From assembly GCF_003945595.2 (NCBI RefSeq), contig NW_024103452.1, positions 3,181,493-3,245,492 of the forward strand: a stretch of 64,000 nucleotides of DNA, given 5' to 3'. This DNA is from Pipra filicauda (taxonomy: Eukaryota; Chordata; Aves; Passeriformes; Pipridae). The translations under genes were made by a program, and so were the position numbers. The notes beneath the pieces were generated by a model. The model was not told the origin of the DNA. It did not search any database and saw only the letters and a program-made list of their open reading frames with translations. Shown here in pieces: positions 1 through 14,664 of this stretch (position 1 is its first letter; each line of letters begins with the position of its first letter).

Positions 1-3000
1 GCAAGCTTAGTTTTCCTCTTTGAACTAAGTGGAATTAAAGACATCTTTACTATTTAAAAATCTTGTATAGCTATCATCAGGTACAGCTCATCTGTGAATA
101 GACAAAAATGTGTCTATATAAGGGAATTAAATTTTCTAATTTACTTACAGACTTTAGAGAAAAGTATGTTTGATCAGTCAACCAGAGGGATCTGGTATGA
201 AATACCAAAAGGTTTTTGAGGAGGGGTGTGCTTTTGTTGATTTTTTTTTTTCATACTAAGTGATATTTTTCACAATAGGAACACTTTGCATGACCATTTG
301 CACTTTACATATGTATATCTTTCAGCTGCAAGGCTGGACAATTTACATCCTCTAATTATTTCTAAGGTTGGTAAATTATTCCTTTGTAATAGGATCCTTC
401 CATCAGATACATAGATCACTGTGTATGCTAAAACTTCATCCTTACAAAAGTGTCAGAATTGTAATTTGAATGTTTAGACTAAATCTTTGGCAATAATTTA
501 ATCATATTCTTATTTTATTCAGGCATCTAGAACTTGCAGATTATTTTGAACAGGATTTTGAGGTGGGCTAAATACTGATATATATTTGAAAAACATGCAG
601 AGATGACTCTCCCCCTTGCATCTAAGTTTAATTAGCTAGATCCTACATGACAGATCCTATTTCTTCTGTTCAAATTTCTGTTCTATTAAGTTGAAGCACT
701 TACACCACTAATACACACTGTAAGGTCCTTTCTTCTACAGAGACAGTTATGGGCATGCTTTATTTTGCACAGCTTAAATGTGTATCATTAGAATCATCTG
801 GACTATTTACACAGCATAACTTTAGATAAACATATAATTCTTTGCTGGGCTGTGTCTTAACCATATACACACATTCTCTAATTCATCACAGCTTTATAAA
901 GTTCCACTTACTTTAGCTGAATTATTTGTAACACTTAAAATATAAAAACAGACAGAAAGCAAAGAAGGGAAAATCCTTTAGACTTAGGCAGCTGCTTGGC
1001 AGGGCAAGTTGCAGTAAACTGTTAAAGTCTGGAAAAATTATAACAGAATGACAAAAGTTCCCATACTTTCAAGCATTAGGCAAAGTTAAGTGGATTTCGC
1101 TGCTGCTATAATAAGAACTAGTAGGTAGAATAGGTTATCAAAAATCAATAATATTAATATTATATTATTATTCCCCCTCTTCCATGGTTACATGAATACA
1201 CTCATTATTGATGATAATGCATTTAATTTAATGGATTAATTTGAACTCAGTGCAGAAGTTATGGACATTTAGGAAATGATCAGTTTGTAATTCCATATGT
1301 TTAATATTAAAATAAAGTGCCTCACACTGGTACTCTGGTAGATGTCACTTCACAGTGAATTAAAATTGTTTCAGACCTCAAGAATCAAAGAAGAATTGAA
1401 AATTATTCAGCTATATAGTCACACTCACAGATATAATTAAAGGTCTGTCAGCACTTTCATTACATAAAGCCATTTTTAAGCAGTTTATAAGTTGGCCATG
1501 ACATTTTGCTTAAAGTTGGAAATGGGCTGTGAGTTTCCTGCCTGGGAGTGAATTTTTGTTTCTTATGAGTGTAATTTGAATCAGCTTATTTTCCTGTTTT
1601 TTCTACCCATTACAAAAGGGCTTAAAAAACTTTGTCTGGCTTTCACATTCCTCCTACACATAAAAAACAGCTCTGTACTTCAATTCAGCACCTTGCAGAT
1701 AATTAAGTTCCATATAGGCAAGTAAAACTCATGCCGGGCACAGGCTAGATCTCTGGCTCACAGACACGTCTACTGTTTAGTGTACAGCCCTGAGGTTTTT
1801 TCCACCTCAGATAGAGTTTTTCTAATGTTCAGAAGCACTTTTGGGGAATGCCACAAGTTAAGGACGGTTTGGATGTAGCTATGCAGTTTTGGAGGTTTGG
1901 GGGAATGAGTATGAACATGCTCTTGATATACTTTGCAGAGACACAATGATCAATGTTTCGTGCTCACCACGCTGGCTGGTACATGGGGTTCTAGGACCAT
2001 TTTAAGATACCAGTTTGGTTTGAGTTTAATTACAGATAAGAAATCAATTTCCATGGGAGATTCCAAACACATAAAAAAACTGCTCATCTATTAATACCAG
2101 GCTATATCCAAAACGCATTATTAGCTAGCCAGAGTTTCAAGAAAATCAAAGTGTGACACTATAACAGAATTATTTAAAGTAGGACAATTCACAGATATGC
2201 CGCTTATTTGACTGCTGTGAGCTTCAGAGGCCAGAGTCAAGATGAATGTATGCACAGTCACTGCCAAGGAATCCACTGAAAGGAAAATGCTTGCTCATTC
2301 CCAAGAGAAATCATGAGATTGTTCAAGAGGTTAAAAGAGCTCAGCATGCCCATTTTCCATCCAGACAAACCTTTTTCAGTGTATGGAGTATTTCCATCAC
2401 TTCTCTCATCACCTTGAATAGCATCCCAAGTGGAGTCACAAGTTTTTCTCACGACTGAAAGATAAGCAGTGCAGACTTAATTTATTTTTGAGCAAGTATC
2501 ATCACAAATCAGGAAGTTATGACTGAAGCATTTTAATTGCATTAGTAGTCAGAACAATTTTTAAATCATAAAACTCACAAAGAATTAAATCCTTGGTGAG
2601 AAGATTACTGTAGCCTATTCCATGTCTACAGTTGCGTAAGAAGGTAACTAAATGCTCTCAGAGAAAAACTATGTTGGGAAGGTTAACAACATGTGCTTAA
2701 ATGAGGCATTCCAAAAGCTATCCAGAGCACAAGATTGGTCTATCTAGTACACATATTTCTACTACTTCAAGCATTCTACATACTTCACACTTTCTACCCC
2801 GAAAACAATAATTGAAATTAATACAGTGTTACCAGTTCATCTAAGACAGAAGTAAATTATCTACTCACACTAAGAATGAATTTCTGTACATAAATTCAGT
2901 TTCTGAAGAATGCAGAGCCCAGACATAGAAATATCATTGTTGCTATCAGAAAAAAAAGTAATGACAAATAATAAAGCATGCTCCTTCTGCAAAAATAAGG

Positions 3001-6000
3001 ATGGGCACTTGTTTATAAAATTGGGAGCAACATAACAAAAAAATAACCCAACGACAAAATGCCAAATGAACAAAAATGCAAGTAAAGAAACCAAACACAT
3101 TTCTAAGGGTACCTGGAAATTTAACCCTTTCCAGAGATGCTTTACACCCAAGGCTTATAACAGGTATGAGGACTGAGGAGGATTGAGTAAGAACTAGATG
3201 GATGACAAGGTATGTTTTGCCTTCAGAAAGACCACATCAGGCCAGATCTACTCTTACTGAGTAGTGGTGATGACCTGGAGGAGCGATGATGACCTGGAGG
3301 AGCAAACAGCAGGGCTCAGAGGGCAAATCTCCGTTGCGGATTGTTTGCTAGTGAAGCTAGCTAAACAATCAAAGAAATATGAAGATTTGACTGTCACTCC
3401 AAGTTACTGAAAAACCAGATCTAGGGAATTTTGGGTTCCATCTGCTGTGATTGACTCTCAGTGAGTTGGAAAGCCATGTGTTTTTCTTGCTTGTTTTCTA
3501 ATTTTCACAAAAATACTTAATGCAAAATGCCTGAAATTTTGATGTCACATGTTCATTGTGGGGTGACACAACATAAGAAATTTCAGAAAAGGAAAAGGAA
3601 GATTATTGTCTACATCCTTTGAAATAACAGGTACTTTTACAGCTGGAAGATACATTCTGTTGCTGTCCTTGCTTCAGACTGCTGAAGCCCTTTGGTGAGG
3701 CAAGGCTGTCATAGTTCAGAGAGAATGTGGTCTAATAGCACTTAATGAAAGTTGGTTTGAGTTATGCTGTACAGAGACAAAAGCCAAACCAAAACAAACC
3801 CAAGTACTAGACTCAAGGAACGATTGAAATGGGAAAAGGCCTATTTTCCATTATTGAATTCCTCAATATGAATTTCTGGAATTAGAAAAAAAATTACTAA
3901 GTATGCCTGAGATCTGGTTCTGGGACTAATCAGAAATTCATTGCCTTTAGACTTTGGAAGAAAACTGATATTGGAGAAAGCTTAGGTATAGCAGAGCTTT
4001 ACCTTCCAATGGCCCAACACTTCCAGAAATATTCCCAACTGACAGTAGAGACAAAGTGAAGAACAGAGAGATGGCTGATGTTGCTGGAAACAATTTCATT
4101 TCTTCCTTTACTCTAACAAGGAGTTAGCAAAGGGCTGTTCTGCACATGTAGCTATTTTGAGCTGACTAAAGGAGAACAAGAGAACAAGAAAAAAAGTGCA
4201 TGAAAAGCATCATAATCTTAATTTAATTTTGAATTAATTGAATAAGTTTTTTAAAGAAAACTTATTGCTCTTAATTTTTTCAACTCTATCATTTCAAAGT
4301 TAAAAGTGGTGAGGGTTGTAGAACAGAATCTCAGCCAGCATGTACTAAAACCAGTAGAGTTAAGCTTACTGACTAAGGAATCATTTATTTCTCCATTAAG
4401 TTTATTATGAGTCTAACAGTTTCATGAATTTATGATGGGCTCTTAGGCATCATCCAAGGTAACTTAGAGGGTCATATGTGCATTGCCACTGTACTGTGAA
4501 GGCAGATACTTTAAAATGTGTAGATTTTAATTCTCAAAGAAATTGTTGAGAATCATATCTTTGGGAATATATTTTTTTATTCCTTCACCCACCTTACTAT
4601 TTTAAGAATGTTAAGCAGTACTTAAATAATTAATTTTATAACACAGTTTATAGATAATAAGCTTTCACAGTCTTGGAAGTCTCTATCTTATGAAACAGTT
4701 TAGTAAAATGAAAAGGCATGATTTGACTCTGTCACAAACTCCATGACACGGTGATTACATTATGTGTCCCTTTTAAGTCTCTGTAACTTTATCCCAGGTA
4801 TGGTATTATAAATACTATGATCTTAAATAAAATGAACCTTCAGCCTAAACTTCATGATAGTGTATTCCAAAATAAATCAGTTGTATTGCATATTCTTTCT
4901 TTAAAAAGGTAGGTCAAGCTACTATAAAAGTAATACTCTTTTATTACTGTCGATAATCAATGATTTTCTTTCCCAATCCTTAGCCAGTTTAAAGCTATTT
5001 TCTTATTTTTGGGCCAACAGACTGATTGGCAAGAAAACCACACAGCTGCAAGGCCTTCTGGCTTCAACTTAAACTCTGAGTGTTCAGCTCTTCTAAAAAT
5101 CAGGTCAGACAGCTGAGGTCAGAGTCTGGACTGCTATCAGTTCCCTACCTTCCTAGTTTGGACTGTGTTAAAGAAAAACTCAGACTAGCTGACTGAAGAA
5201 GTTTCCTCTGGTTTAAAGCGTGTAGAGCTATTGCTAACAGGTTGGTTTGTTGTTTTGGTTTTTGTTTTTTTTCAAAACACAAAGACTTGATTTTCTTCAA
5301 GGTTGAAGTAAGTGTAAATAAAGACAGCTTTTTTACTTAATAGACTTATTTGCAATTTCCAGGTTCATGTAAACGGTATTGATGTGAGAGGTCATCCTGA
5401 GGTCACTATTACTGTATACGACTGGTCAGAATTGTTTTACCAAAACACTTTTGAGAAAGAGAAGACTGTTCCCTTGGTACAGAAAACTTTACAGTATTTT
5501 CCTGACAGTTTTTTGGGGGGAAAATATTCCTGAAATGAAGTGATTTCACTTTGAAAATGGGAAATTTGCATTTGTTTTTATTTCTTACTTTATTTAATTT
5601 GATTAGTCAGACGCAAGTACAGGGAAAATAATTTTAGAAGTATAAACATGAGAAGCCTCTCACCATCTGTAAATATATCCAAAAGCAAACAGATGAGATC
5701 CTTTGCTGAACAAACCATGAAGACTTTTCAGTCAGGAAACCTAATATTTTTCAGGCAGTACAAAATTTTTGCAAAGCAAAAATTATAAATTCCAGCTGTT
5801 CTACTCAAGGTTCAAACTGTTCTCAGCTTATGAGCTAAATATTTCCCTGAGTTACCATTCAGTCTTCTGGTTCTCTATTTCTGATTTCTAGATTCTTCTT
5901 TCTTTTTAAAAACTGTCTACTGTTTTTTTTAAAGACTGGATACTTCTTGTTTAGCTAAGTTAGAAAACCAACTCAAAGACTTGAAGGAATAGCAGGCTGG

Positions 6001-7109
6001 TTAAATCTAACCAAGTTTGGGGTTATTTCATTTAGCTTGAAAAATATATGAAATAAGGTCTTCAAAGTGAGCTATCTACGAAGAAAAAGCTGTGGTCATT
6101 GTGATTAGACTGCAGGTCACATCACATGCTCAGTTCTGGATTTGCAGTGAATGTGTTCGTTTTCCTAGTCCAAGTTTTCCATATCCTGAAGATAAATTAG
6201 TATAAGCATAGCATAATGTACTTCAGATCCACTATTCTGTTTGTGTGTTGTGACATGATTTACCAAAATGCAGCACAATATATTAGTTCTGATTAGATAG
6301 TTCAGCCTAAATTGCTCTATGTTTTTAATGTGTACACATACATTCTTTTACAGCATTTTCATAAAACAGTTTTTCTGTGGAATTTTAATCTCTGTTAAAA
6401 AACTGAAACTGCAGATTTACATCTGCTCAAATATTTGTGTGCTTGCTCTCTAAGTTAACCAAAAGAGAAAATAATTCCAGTTTTTTATTAGTCTTAGCAG
6501 TTTGAAAAGCACCCCTTTAAAACCAGATAACATCTTAAAACCGACATCTTACATCATGAAATAAAAGAGATGCTTGTTAAAGGCAAAATAATATGTTGAA
6601 AAGAGTGGTTTTGAAGTCATCATTGAAAATAACATTGAGAATATGTTTCATCTGTCTATCAGGAAGAACTCCTCAGGCACTAGGAAAACCAGAATTTCTC
6701 ATTTTATTTTCACTCCCAAGAAGCATGATCAGGATCTAAAATGTCACCTTTAATATTCTTTTATTTTGGTATCAGTGTTTAATTGTAAATAAATCTTCAT
6801 ATTTTTAAATAGTCCTGACCTATGTAGTGATAGATTGAACTTGACCGATCTGTTTCCTATTGATTGGGTCTTGCTGCCTGTCCCACTCCTGACCATCTGA
6901 CCTGCTTTTATTCACTCCTGAGGTTTAACCTTTTTAGCACGGCTTGCAGCACTGCAATGCATATCACTGGCCAGCACACTTGAATTAATTATGTTTTCCT
7001 GATGAAGAAATGGGACAAGAAACTAGGCCAATTATTCACTGTTAACCAACAGAAAACATTCACACTAGTGGTCCCAAATGTTCCCTGAGCCTCTGTTTAA
7101 AATTAATCC
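1..7109. other. Intergenic DNA, no gene seen
   Basis: AT-rich sequence with stop codons in all frames and only short chance open frames (longest 93 codons). I see no exon with splice sites, no RNA gene and no recognisable mobile element. The only local structure noted is a two-copy direct repeat with a 19-base period at 3268-3303 (copies at 3268-3284 and 3287-3303, each TGATGACCTGGAGGAGC). The block lies far downstream of HGF in the presumed gene-poor interval. Confidence 0.6.
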
Positions 7110-7575
7110 ATCAGAAAATCACAGGGAGGATGCTCAAGACCCCCCTCCAATTATTTAAAATCATGTCATTAAACCAGACAAATGCTGGCACTGCAACTCA
7201 GCAGGCGCTAATTTAACCCATATGCTTTGGGACTGTTCCTACATCCTTTTGTCCTAGCCAGAATTTATGCAAGAGTTTGGTTGTTTTATTTTTTCCTATA
7301 AAATGAAATTGTATTATAAGATCACCAAATAATTTTAAGCCCAATGGATTCTAAATAGAAGCTGGATAAATATGAAAAAACCTTTAGCTCAGCAAAACAC
7401 ATAATGACTTCTTGGAGACTAATATTATAGAAAGGAAGATCCCCAAAGAGCCAAAAATCTGAAGACTGGAACACAAACGTGGAAGTCTGGCCACCATGGA
7501 ATTATGTTCCATAAAGAAAATAATCAAGATAAATTCCTACAGATACATGACAATATTCTGGAAATACCCTACTAA
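7110..7575 (+). mobile_element. Decayed LINE, L1/Tx1-type ORF2 C-terminal remnant
   Basis: Translation of 7180-7245 gives KCWHCNSAGANLTHMLWDC followed by SYI. The Cys, Cys, His and Cys residues (codons at 7183, 7192, 7219 and 7234) form a C-x2-C-x8-H-x4-C knuckle with aromatic residues beside the cysteines. This layout is typical of the C-terminus of L1-clade ORF2 proteins, which end in a Cys/His knuckle and then a Trp-containing segment. Just upstream, in a frame shifted by one base, 7130-7180 reads TPLQLFKIMSLNQT, which fits the 'tP..L.k' stretch that precedes the knuckle in that clade. Downstream at about 7540-7572 a frame gives RYMTIFWKYP, resembling the end of ORF2. Stops and frameshifts interrupt it, so it is a dead copy. 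The limits are approximate. Birds carry mostly CR1, so this should be an old insertion. The assignment to L1 versus Tx1 is inference. Confidence 0.6.
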
Positions 7576-9240
7576 AAATACTAAATCTGTGCCTCCATCT
7601 CAGCCTCATAGTTACCTTTCTTGTTTTTCTGAACTTCTCTCTTTCATTTTTTTCATGCTGTTTCTTACTTCATTTTTTCATGCTTTGTCACTTTTCTAAT
7701 ATCTTCCCATATTTTTCCTCTGTTTTATCTCTCCGATTATTTTTCATTCTTTCCCATGTTTAGTGTACTTCCTTTGAAATCTGTGTATGGAAGAGAGGGG
7801 TAAAACAAGTTAAAGTTTAACACCATTTGGATTTGTCTAAAATGATGTTGCTGTTATGCACAATGCAGAGCATAGATAATCTATACATTAGCTTTTCATA
7901 CTGTGTTCATTATGAAAGGAATGTTGATTAAATGATTATGGTTATTTGTAAATGATTTACAAAGGAAACTAAGGTTTTTGGAAAAACCATAATAATAAGT
8001 AAAATGCACTAAAGTTTTGTATTTATTAGAACCCTAATTAAGAACAGGAAGAGCAAAAGAACTTTTCAAGTGTAGTCATAGCAGTGACTCTACTCCGTTG
8101 GCCATTTACTATGTGATTAAACATGTTTCAGTGCAGTAATTCCAAAAAGATGATGCAGGAAGAACTTACCTGCGTCAAAAAAACACCAAAACAAAAAAAA
8201 AGGATCCTCCTTATTTATTGTTTGATTCCTGTTGTAATTTATCAGTGCATGATAAAAAAAGTTTATATGGGTATTGGTTTGGTTATTTTTTTTGTCTCTG
8301 TCACAGCAACTTACCATCTGGAAATGCTAAAAGTGCATAAAAGAAACAGGATTTATACGCACAAACAATAACTCCTTCAAACTTTCATCAATCTGCACTA
8401 TGCTTTTGAATACAAGTTGCTCTTCTCAACTGTCATTTGCTTTTGTTTTTTTAATTGGTCATCACCATGAAACTAGTATATAAATCTGTGAACACTTCTG
8501 TGTATTAATGAATGCTTCAATTGATTAAAGAATAAGCCTCTTTACAGGAAATTCAAGGGATGCATGCAGTTCAGACTGAAATCCTTCCTTTCATTTTTGG
8601 AAGAAAATTGGGAATTGCAAAGAACTTTCATTTAAGAAAAATCAAAAGGCAGTATTACCAAAGCAACCCCATGCCTCGGTCTATGCAATTTTCTATGAAT
8701 TTGACATTCTTATCAATATAATAAAACTGAAAACAACCATGAACTTGACAAAAGCTTGCTTACAAAATATGATGTTTGAGTACAGAGCCTTGCTGCCTCA
8801 AGGGAGAAGTTCCCTCAGCCACAGATTTGAAATATCTTTTTAGAATAACCAGACCTTCTTTTGCTGAAAGAGTTTCGAAGCTCTTGCAGCCTACTTTCCA
8901 GAAAAGTTCTTGAAGCATTAACTGGCAAAGGCTTCCCCTGTTGCCTTTACAAACATCAGATAACCACTAGTCTCCTCTCACCCTGATGGGTTATGCCCTT
9001 GATGGTTGTCATGCAGGTACAAAAGGCAATGACAGAGGAGACAGAAATCGGACTTAAAAAAATAATTGATTTACAGTCAGTTCCATGGGAAATCCCCAAA
9101 GATCGACTGGTTCAACCAACAGCATGGAAAGCTGAGGGATAGAGACTTTACAGGAGTGGCAGGGGGAACAGAGGAAACAATTCATACTAGTGGAAGTTTG
9201 GAGGTAAAAAGGGCACAGACTGTGTAAGTGACACATTGTT

Positions 9241-9257
9241 GATGGATGGATGGATGA
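9241..9257. repeat. (GATG)n microsatellite
   Basis: Four perfect GATG units plus one base, followed by diverged sequence. Short and probably neutral. Confidence 0.8.
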
Positions 9258-12200
9258 ATTTGCAGAGTTCCCAGGAAACATCAGACAGAACAGAGAACAC
9301 CTTTAACTGGAGATCTGCAGGAATGTTTGTTTAATGATTTTTTTTCCCTTCATTATGACTGCAACAGGATGTTGGGTGATCTTTCCAAGGTCTTGGCATT
9401 CCTGCTCAGTTCTTCTTCTTGATTATCAAAGTGTGATATGACTAAGAGACCTGTGCAGTCAGGAGTCTGTACATACAGACCAACACTGAAATTGTTGATA
9501 AATGGGTCCTGCTGTGATAACCTGAAAGATACCAATTGCTTTAAAGAGGGCAATACACTGGAAAAGCAAATACTCCAGGTGTCAGCCAGGAAAAACTCTA
9601 AAACCCTATCAGATGCCCAATTTCCTTCACAAACACTCAGGGAAGGTGTATGTTACTAACGGTCTAAGGAATTTGTCTGTATAACTGGTTTCCCCAGGCA
9701 GATCATTACTGGAAAAAATCCCAGTGCTGAACATCGTAGCTGTGTTAGTTAAACCATGACTGAAATGCGCACAGCTATCAGAGGAAATAATGGGGTATAA
9801 GAACCCATACAAACCAGAATAGCAAAGCCATATGATAATTTATACAGCTTTTCTGAAAATATTTACATTTTCCCCCTCTCCTCTGAGCAGTTGTAAAGCA
9901 TTCTTTCATTCTCTTCCTGTGCCTGGTGAGATGCAGGAGGAAAAGCATCCTCAGCTTTGCCTCAGGGGACACATGGCAAGACACACTTGTGTAATAGGTA
10001 GACCTCCATGAAGATTGGTGTATATTATCTAGTCAATATAAGCTCCCTTTAAAGCTAATGAAAAGAATTAGGCACCCCAAAATTGAGATTAATGAAATAA
10101 ATAACTTATATACCTCACAATTGTCAATTCCCCTACATTGAATATAAATACCACTTATTTAGCTCAAAATCTTAAATTCAGTTAAATGGTTGTTGGCATG
10201 TGTTTTCTTCTCCCTGTCTTTTTGCAGGCTCAAGTAGTGTTGCCTTTCCCATGCTACTTTGGGTTATTTTTATATTTTTCACAGTGAAGAGCTTCTGGTA
10301 GAAAATAAATAATCATTCTGGTACTTCGGTATTTTGACAGAATCCAATTAGAGGTGGCATTAAATGTCTTATGGCTCAGTTTGAATCCCAATGAAATCAG
10401 CGGAAAGTCTCCCAAGTATGTGCACTGGAATTGTATTTTAAATTTGTTATTCTGAGCTGTGATTTTCCCAAAGAATCTCTTCTCAATTTCGATTTTAAGG
10501 ACTTTGTAGTGAAAACTCATGTTAGTGTATAGTTGTGGACTGAGAACATGCTTTTATAAATATCAAATTCTGTTACTTGTTAACAGCTTAGTTGCAAAGT
10601 AAATTTCATATATAGGAAGAAGCTGTGGAAATTGTAGGAGTAAATTCTTTCTGAAGACTTGCCACTTCCATTGTCTAATCCTCTTCCCCTCTCCACAGGG
10701 ATTTTATTGCACAATATACTTTAAAGCAAAAATAATCTTTAAAATCAATAGAAAGAAATAGGAAGAGTTTAACAAAGAAACCATCTTTTTGGAATAAACA
10801 TTCACAGATCATTTTGTAGTCTTACTTTAGGGTCAGTTTCATAACTCAAAGCTGGTTCAGAGGTTTTATAAATCATTCGCTATCTGGATCCACTAAAAAG
10901 AACGTAGTTGTTTTAGCTAAAGAATGTAGTAGAGAAAAATTAAAAACAAAATAGTTAAATGAACAACATGATTTTTTTCCTTATGCCTTTTAAAAAAGTA
11001 GTTTTGAAAAAAACATACTCTGAGCTAATATTAATCATATGAGGACAGATCACGTAAACAAAGACTATCTAGTGATCTAGTTCCAAACTTCAGAAGGACT
11101 GTGAATCCCGTTAAATTTTCGTTTTTATACATCCAAACCATTTTTATAATTTGACATTTATTTTTGATAATTCTCAGAACTATAAATCATTTTACTTTAT
11201 AACCCTTGAGTCTTAGGATTTATGAATACAGCAGAAAATCTGTTTCCTATTTGTATGCTCTACCGTTTGGAATTACATACTAGCAGAAGAAAATCTGTCC
11301 TTATACAAATGTGATAACACAAAAATATATGAAAGTACCCTTGCTTAGGTATGACTAGTCAGGCTCAATTGGACAGATCTGGTGTATTATGTTATTTGAA
11401 CTATATAATGATAAATAAAGTTCTTGGCTTACAAGAAGAGGAATGTTATTACAATATACATGGGCCATATACTTCATTCTGTTTCTGATTTGTGCCTGTA
11501 ATTCATTATAAGAGGATCAAGGGTTCAAAATTTAACATAAATTTATACCATCTTTATTCCCAACAAGTTCCCAGTCTGGGCACAATTTGTCTTAGGGTGT
11601 AAATTCCTTTCTTTGGTTCAGACCAAAATTCTATTTTGTATCTAAGATACTGCTTTCCAATGGAAACAGCTATGCATTCATCAAGGATTTCTCATCTTAA
11701 AAAATAAGAATATTAATCAAAAAATTCTTAGCATCCTATAATAGAATGCAAAGAAGCTTGCTGCTTTTTAAATACAGCACAGAAACACATAGTAAATGTG
11801 TTGCTCTTTTTGCATTAGTACGAAAAAACTTTCAAATAGCAAGAGACATAAATTATTAAAAAATTTTATTTCTATCCTAATGAAATTAAAAACTATATAA
11901 TTTGGAAGAAAATTTGTGCAGTTTATGCAAAGTTTGACAGAACTGAAGTTTTATAGTGTTATACACAATCAAGATGCTTCTGCAACCACTGAACTCCTTT
12001 ATAAAGATATGTGATCTTTTATATGCTGAAAATTTAGGACCATGAACAAGGAAGATGCCAAATAACACCAAAAGTCTATTAGGTATCTGTTCAAGCGAGT
12101 GCAGTAAAGACAAATTAATCTCTGAAGGCAGTGACACACACAAGAGGATGTAAGTCTCTTCATTTTACAGTCTCTTTTCCTATGGGATTTCTTTGAAAAA

Positions 12201-14622
12201 AAATCCAATGCGGTTACTTGAGATTTCTTTCAATAACATTTCGAGAGCATATCTTTAGACTTAGACATATCAACCATCCTCCTGCTGTGAGCCAAAGCAA
12301 TTTCACAAGAGCACTGTGAGCTTTGCAACTCAACCCTGAGCAGGTCAAGGGAAGAAAGATAGGAACATATGACACCAAAAAGTCTCCTGGTCAGGGGCAT
12401 TTTCCTCTTTTAATGTTATGAGAAAACTAATACCAGCTAGGAATGTTAGCAGGATTTTCAAGATCTTGATTGTACAACGACTTCCATAGGACAGTTTAAT
12501 GTGCCTAGAAAAGTCTTACTGAAGTCCAAGGGTTGCATTTGAACACAAAGGTCTCTTCAATTGTCACTGCATTACAATGCAGTATCTTAACAGAAAAGAA
12601 AACATAAATGAAAAAATGATTATTTTTCAGAAAAGTAGTTAAAATAATTGACATTTTCATTCATCCACATATACAATTAGCCAAAAATCCACTCTCAGAG
12701 TAAACTTTATCTCTTGCAACATATGTGTGTTATTGTGCTCCATGCTGAGTGAATGCCCTAATACTAACATTTAAATGGCACTTCTCTTCAATAATCCATC
12801 TGCTCAAATGAGGCTCTCAGTGTTCAAATGGCTCTCAAGATCAGTTTGACAAACCTAAATGGCTACATCATCTTTACAGGGATATCCCCCTCACTGATTT
12901 TGACAAGGATTTAGATGGACTTCTGTTTATCTTCGGTTTTTCTCAGGAAAATGGAGGGAAAAGGCCATGCCTAGACTGTGCACTACACAGAAATTTTGAA
13001 GTCCAGAAGTCTCTTATAGACAAGGCTCATATCACAACAGTTTAGCAATTTTCCCAGGGATTCTTCTTCAAGATATTTTTGATAAGAAATCACAGCAAAA
13101 TGTGCAGCTCTGCTGATTATGTAGGACATTTTTTCAGCAGTTTTCATAATTGATTTTTAAGAGTTTCTTCAGGACATAGATCTCTTGCAAGAATTGTACA
13201 GACAGTTACTGAAATGTTATACATTTCAGGAATTAATAATGATACATGTAGGCCATACAATAAAAATAAGACAAACCACTTGGACTGAATCAAGTATGCT
13301 TAATTTTTCAGAAGGTCTGATTGTATTTATATATAAACATGCATTACATTAAAGTTGTCTGCACTGACTATCTGCAGTTCTTAGGCAAAATATAACAAAA
13401 CACCAGTTGATTTCAATGAAATTAATTTTTTTTAAAAAATTTGAATTTAATTAACTCCAAGAAGAAAAATGAATAAACACCCAAGCTTAGTTACGTATCA
13501 TTGTCTAAAAAAGGCCATGTGTGATTTAAAGGTGTGAATGCATCAAGGAAGAGACACTTAAGGGACTGAAGGTAAAAGTTGGTGTTGTACTGATTTATAT
13601 TCATTCCTGAAGTGCAGCCTTTCACTAGAACTATTTCACCTTAATATCTCCCAAAACTCAAAGTCAAGAACAGAACAAGAATGAGGAGTTGGAATGGACT
13701 GTTCAGATGTCTACGGTAAATTGAGAAATGGTCCTTTGTTTGTCCCCTTCAGGGTAGATGAAAGTGTATTCACTCTGAAGGTTCACCCTATTCCTATTTT
13801 TTTCATACTTCTCCTTTAGATAGTAATTACTATAGAATTTTTTCCTACTGACTACCGTGATGAATAACAATAGTTTTTTCCTGTGATTTCCCATTTGTTA
13901 GTAGCTTTTTTTCTTGCCCTAGACTGTGCTCTATAGCTCAGACTACTTTTTACCCTTGGACACCTGGCACACTGCTATTCTGGTCCACTGGGTCAGGCAC
14001 TACCTAATGCAAGATGTTAATTCATTTCATATTAATAAATAAACACTCTGCCTGCCCAGATAAGTACCCTACATTCATGGCAGTGAAAGAGTTAGCTGTG
14101 TGCATAAAAATATCACATTTACCAAATGCCAAAGACAATGTGAATTGTGCAAATAAAACAGAAAGTGCCTATAGTAACGGTTTGCAGAACATACTTGTTT
14201 TTTGCACCCTAGAAAAATTCTCCAAGCCAAATCTACATTGGCTGCTGCAGAATGTTGGCTTAATACTGAAAAAGAGAGGCCAGGGCACTTGCTCAAACAT
14301 ATCCAGTACCCCTGGCTCTTAGCACAGCTACAGGAGATATAGCCAGGCTGTGTTTTGCAAAGCAGCTGTGAAGTGAGGGGTTATGCAAAAGGCATGTGTT
14401 CTGACTCTCCTCTTGGCAAGGGGGATTTCCAGATCCTCAGTTCCTCTGCACTCCACCTAAATAGATTCAAGCTACTTGAAATTTATGTGACTAGACCTAA
14501 TTTTTCTCAAGATACTAGCTGAACAGTCATGATGAAACATAAGAGCAGGCATAGCAATACTAGCTTGCATTGTTTCTTTACCTGTCACATGCATGCTATA
14601 GGATCTGGTCTTTGCTTGCCAT

Positions 14623-14664
14623 ATTGACACACCATTGACACACACACCATTGACACACATTGAT
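14623..14664. repeat. Imperfect ATTGACACAC minisatellite
   Basis: ATTGACACAC-type units occur four times in a row, separated by CC or CACACC, at 14623, 14634, 14649 and about 14659. This gives an irregular tandem array of 11-15 base period. A minus-strand open frame through it encodes a short repeated peptide, which is a by-product of the repeat. Confidence 0.7.
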
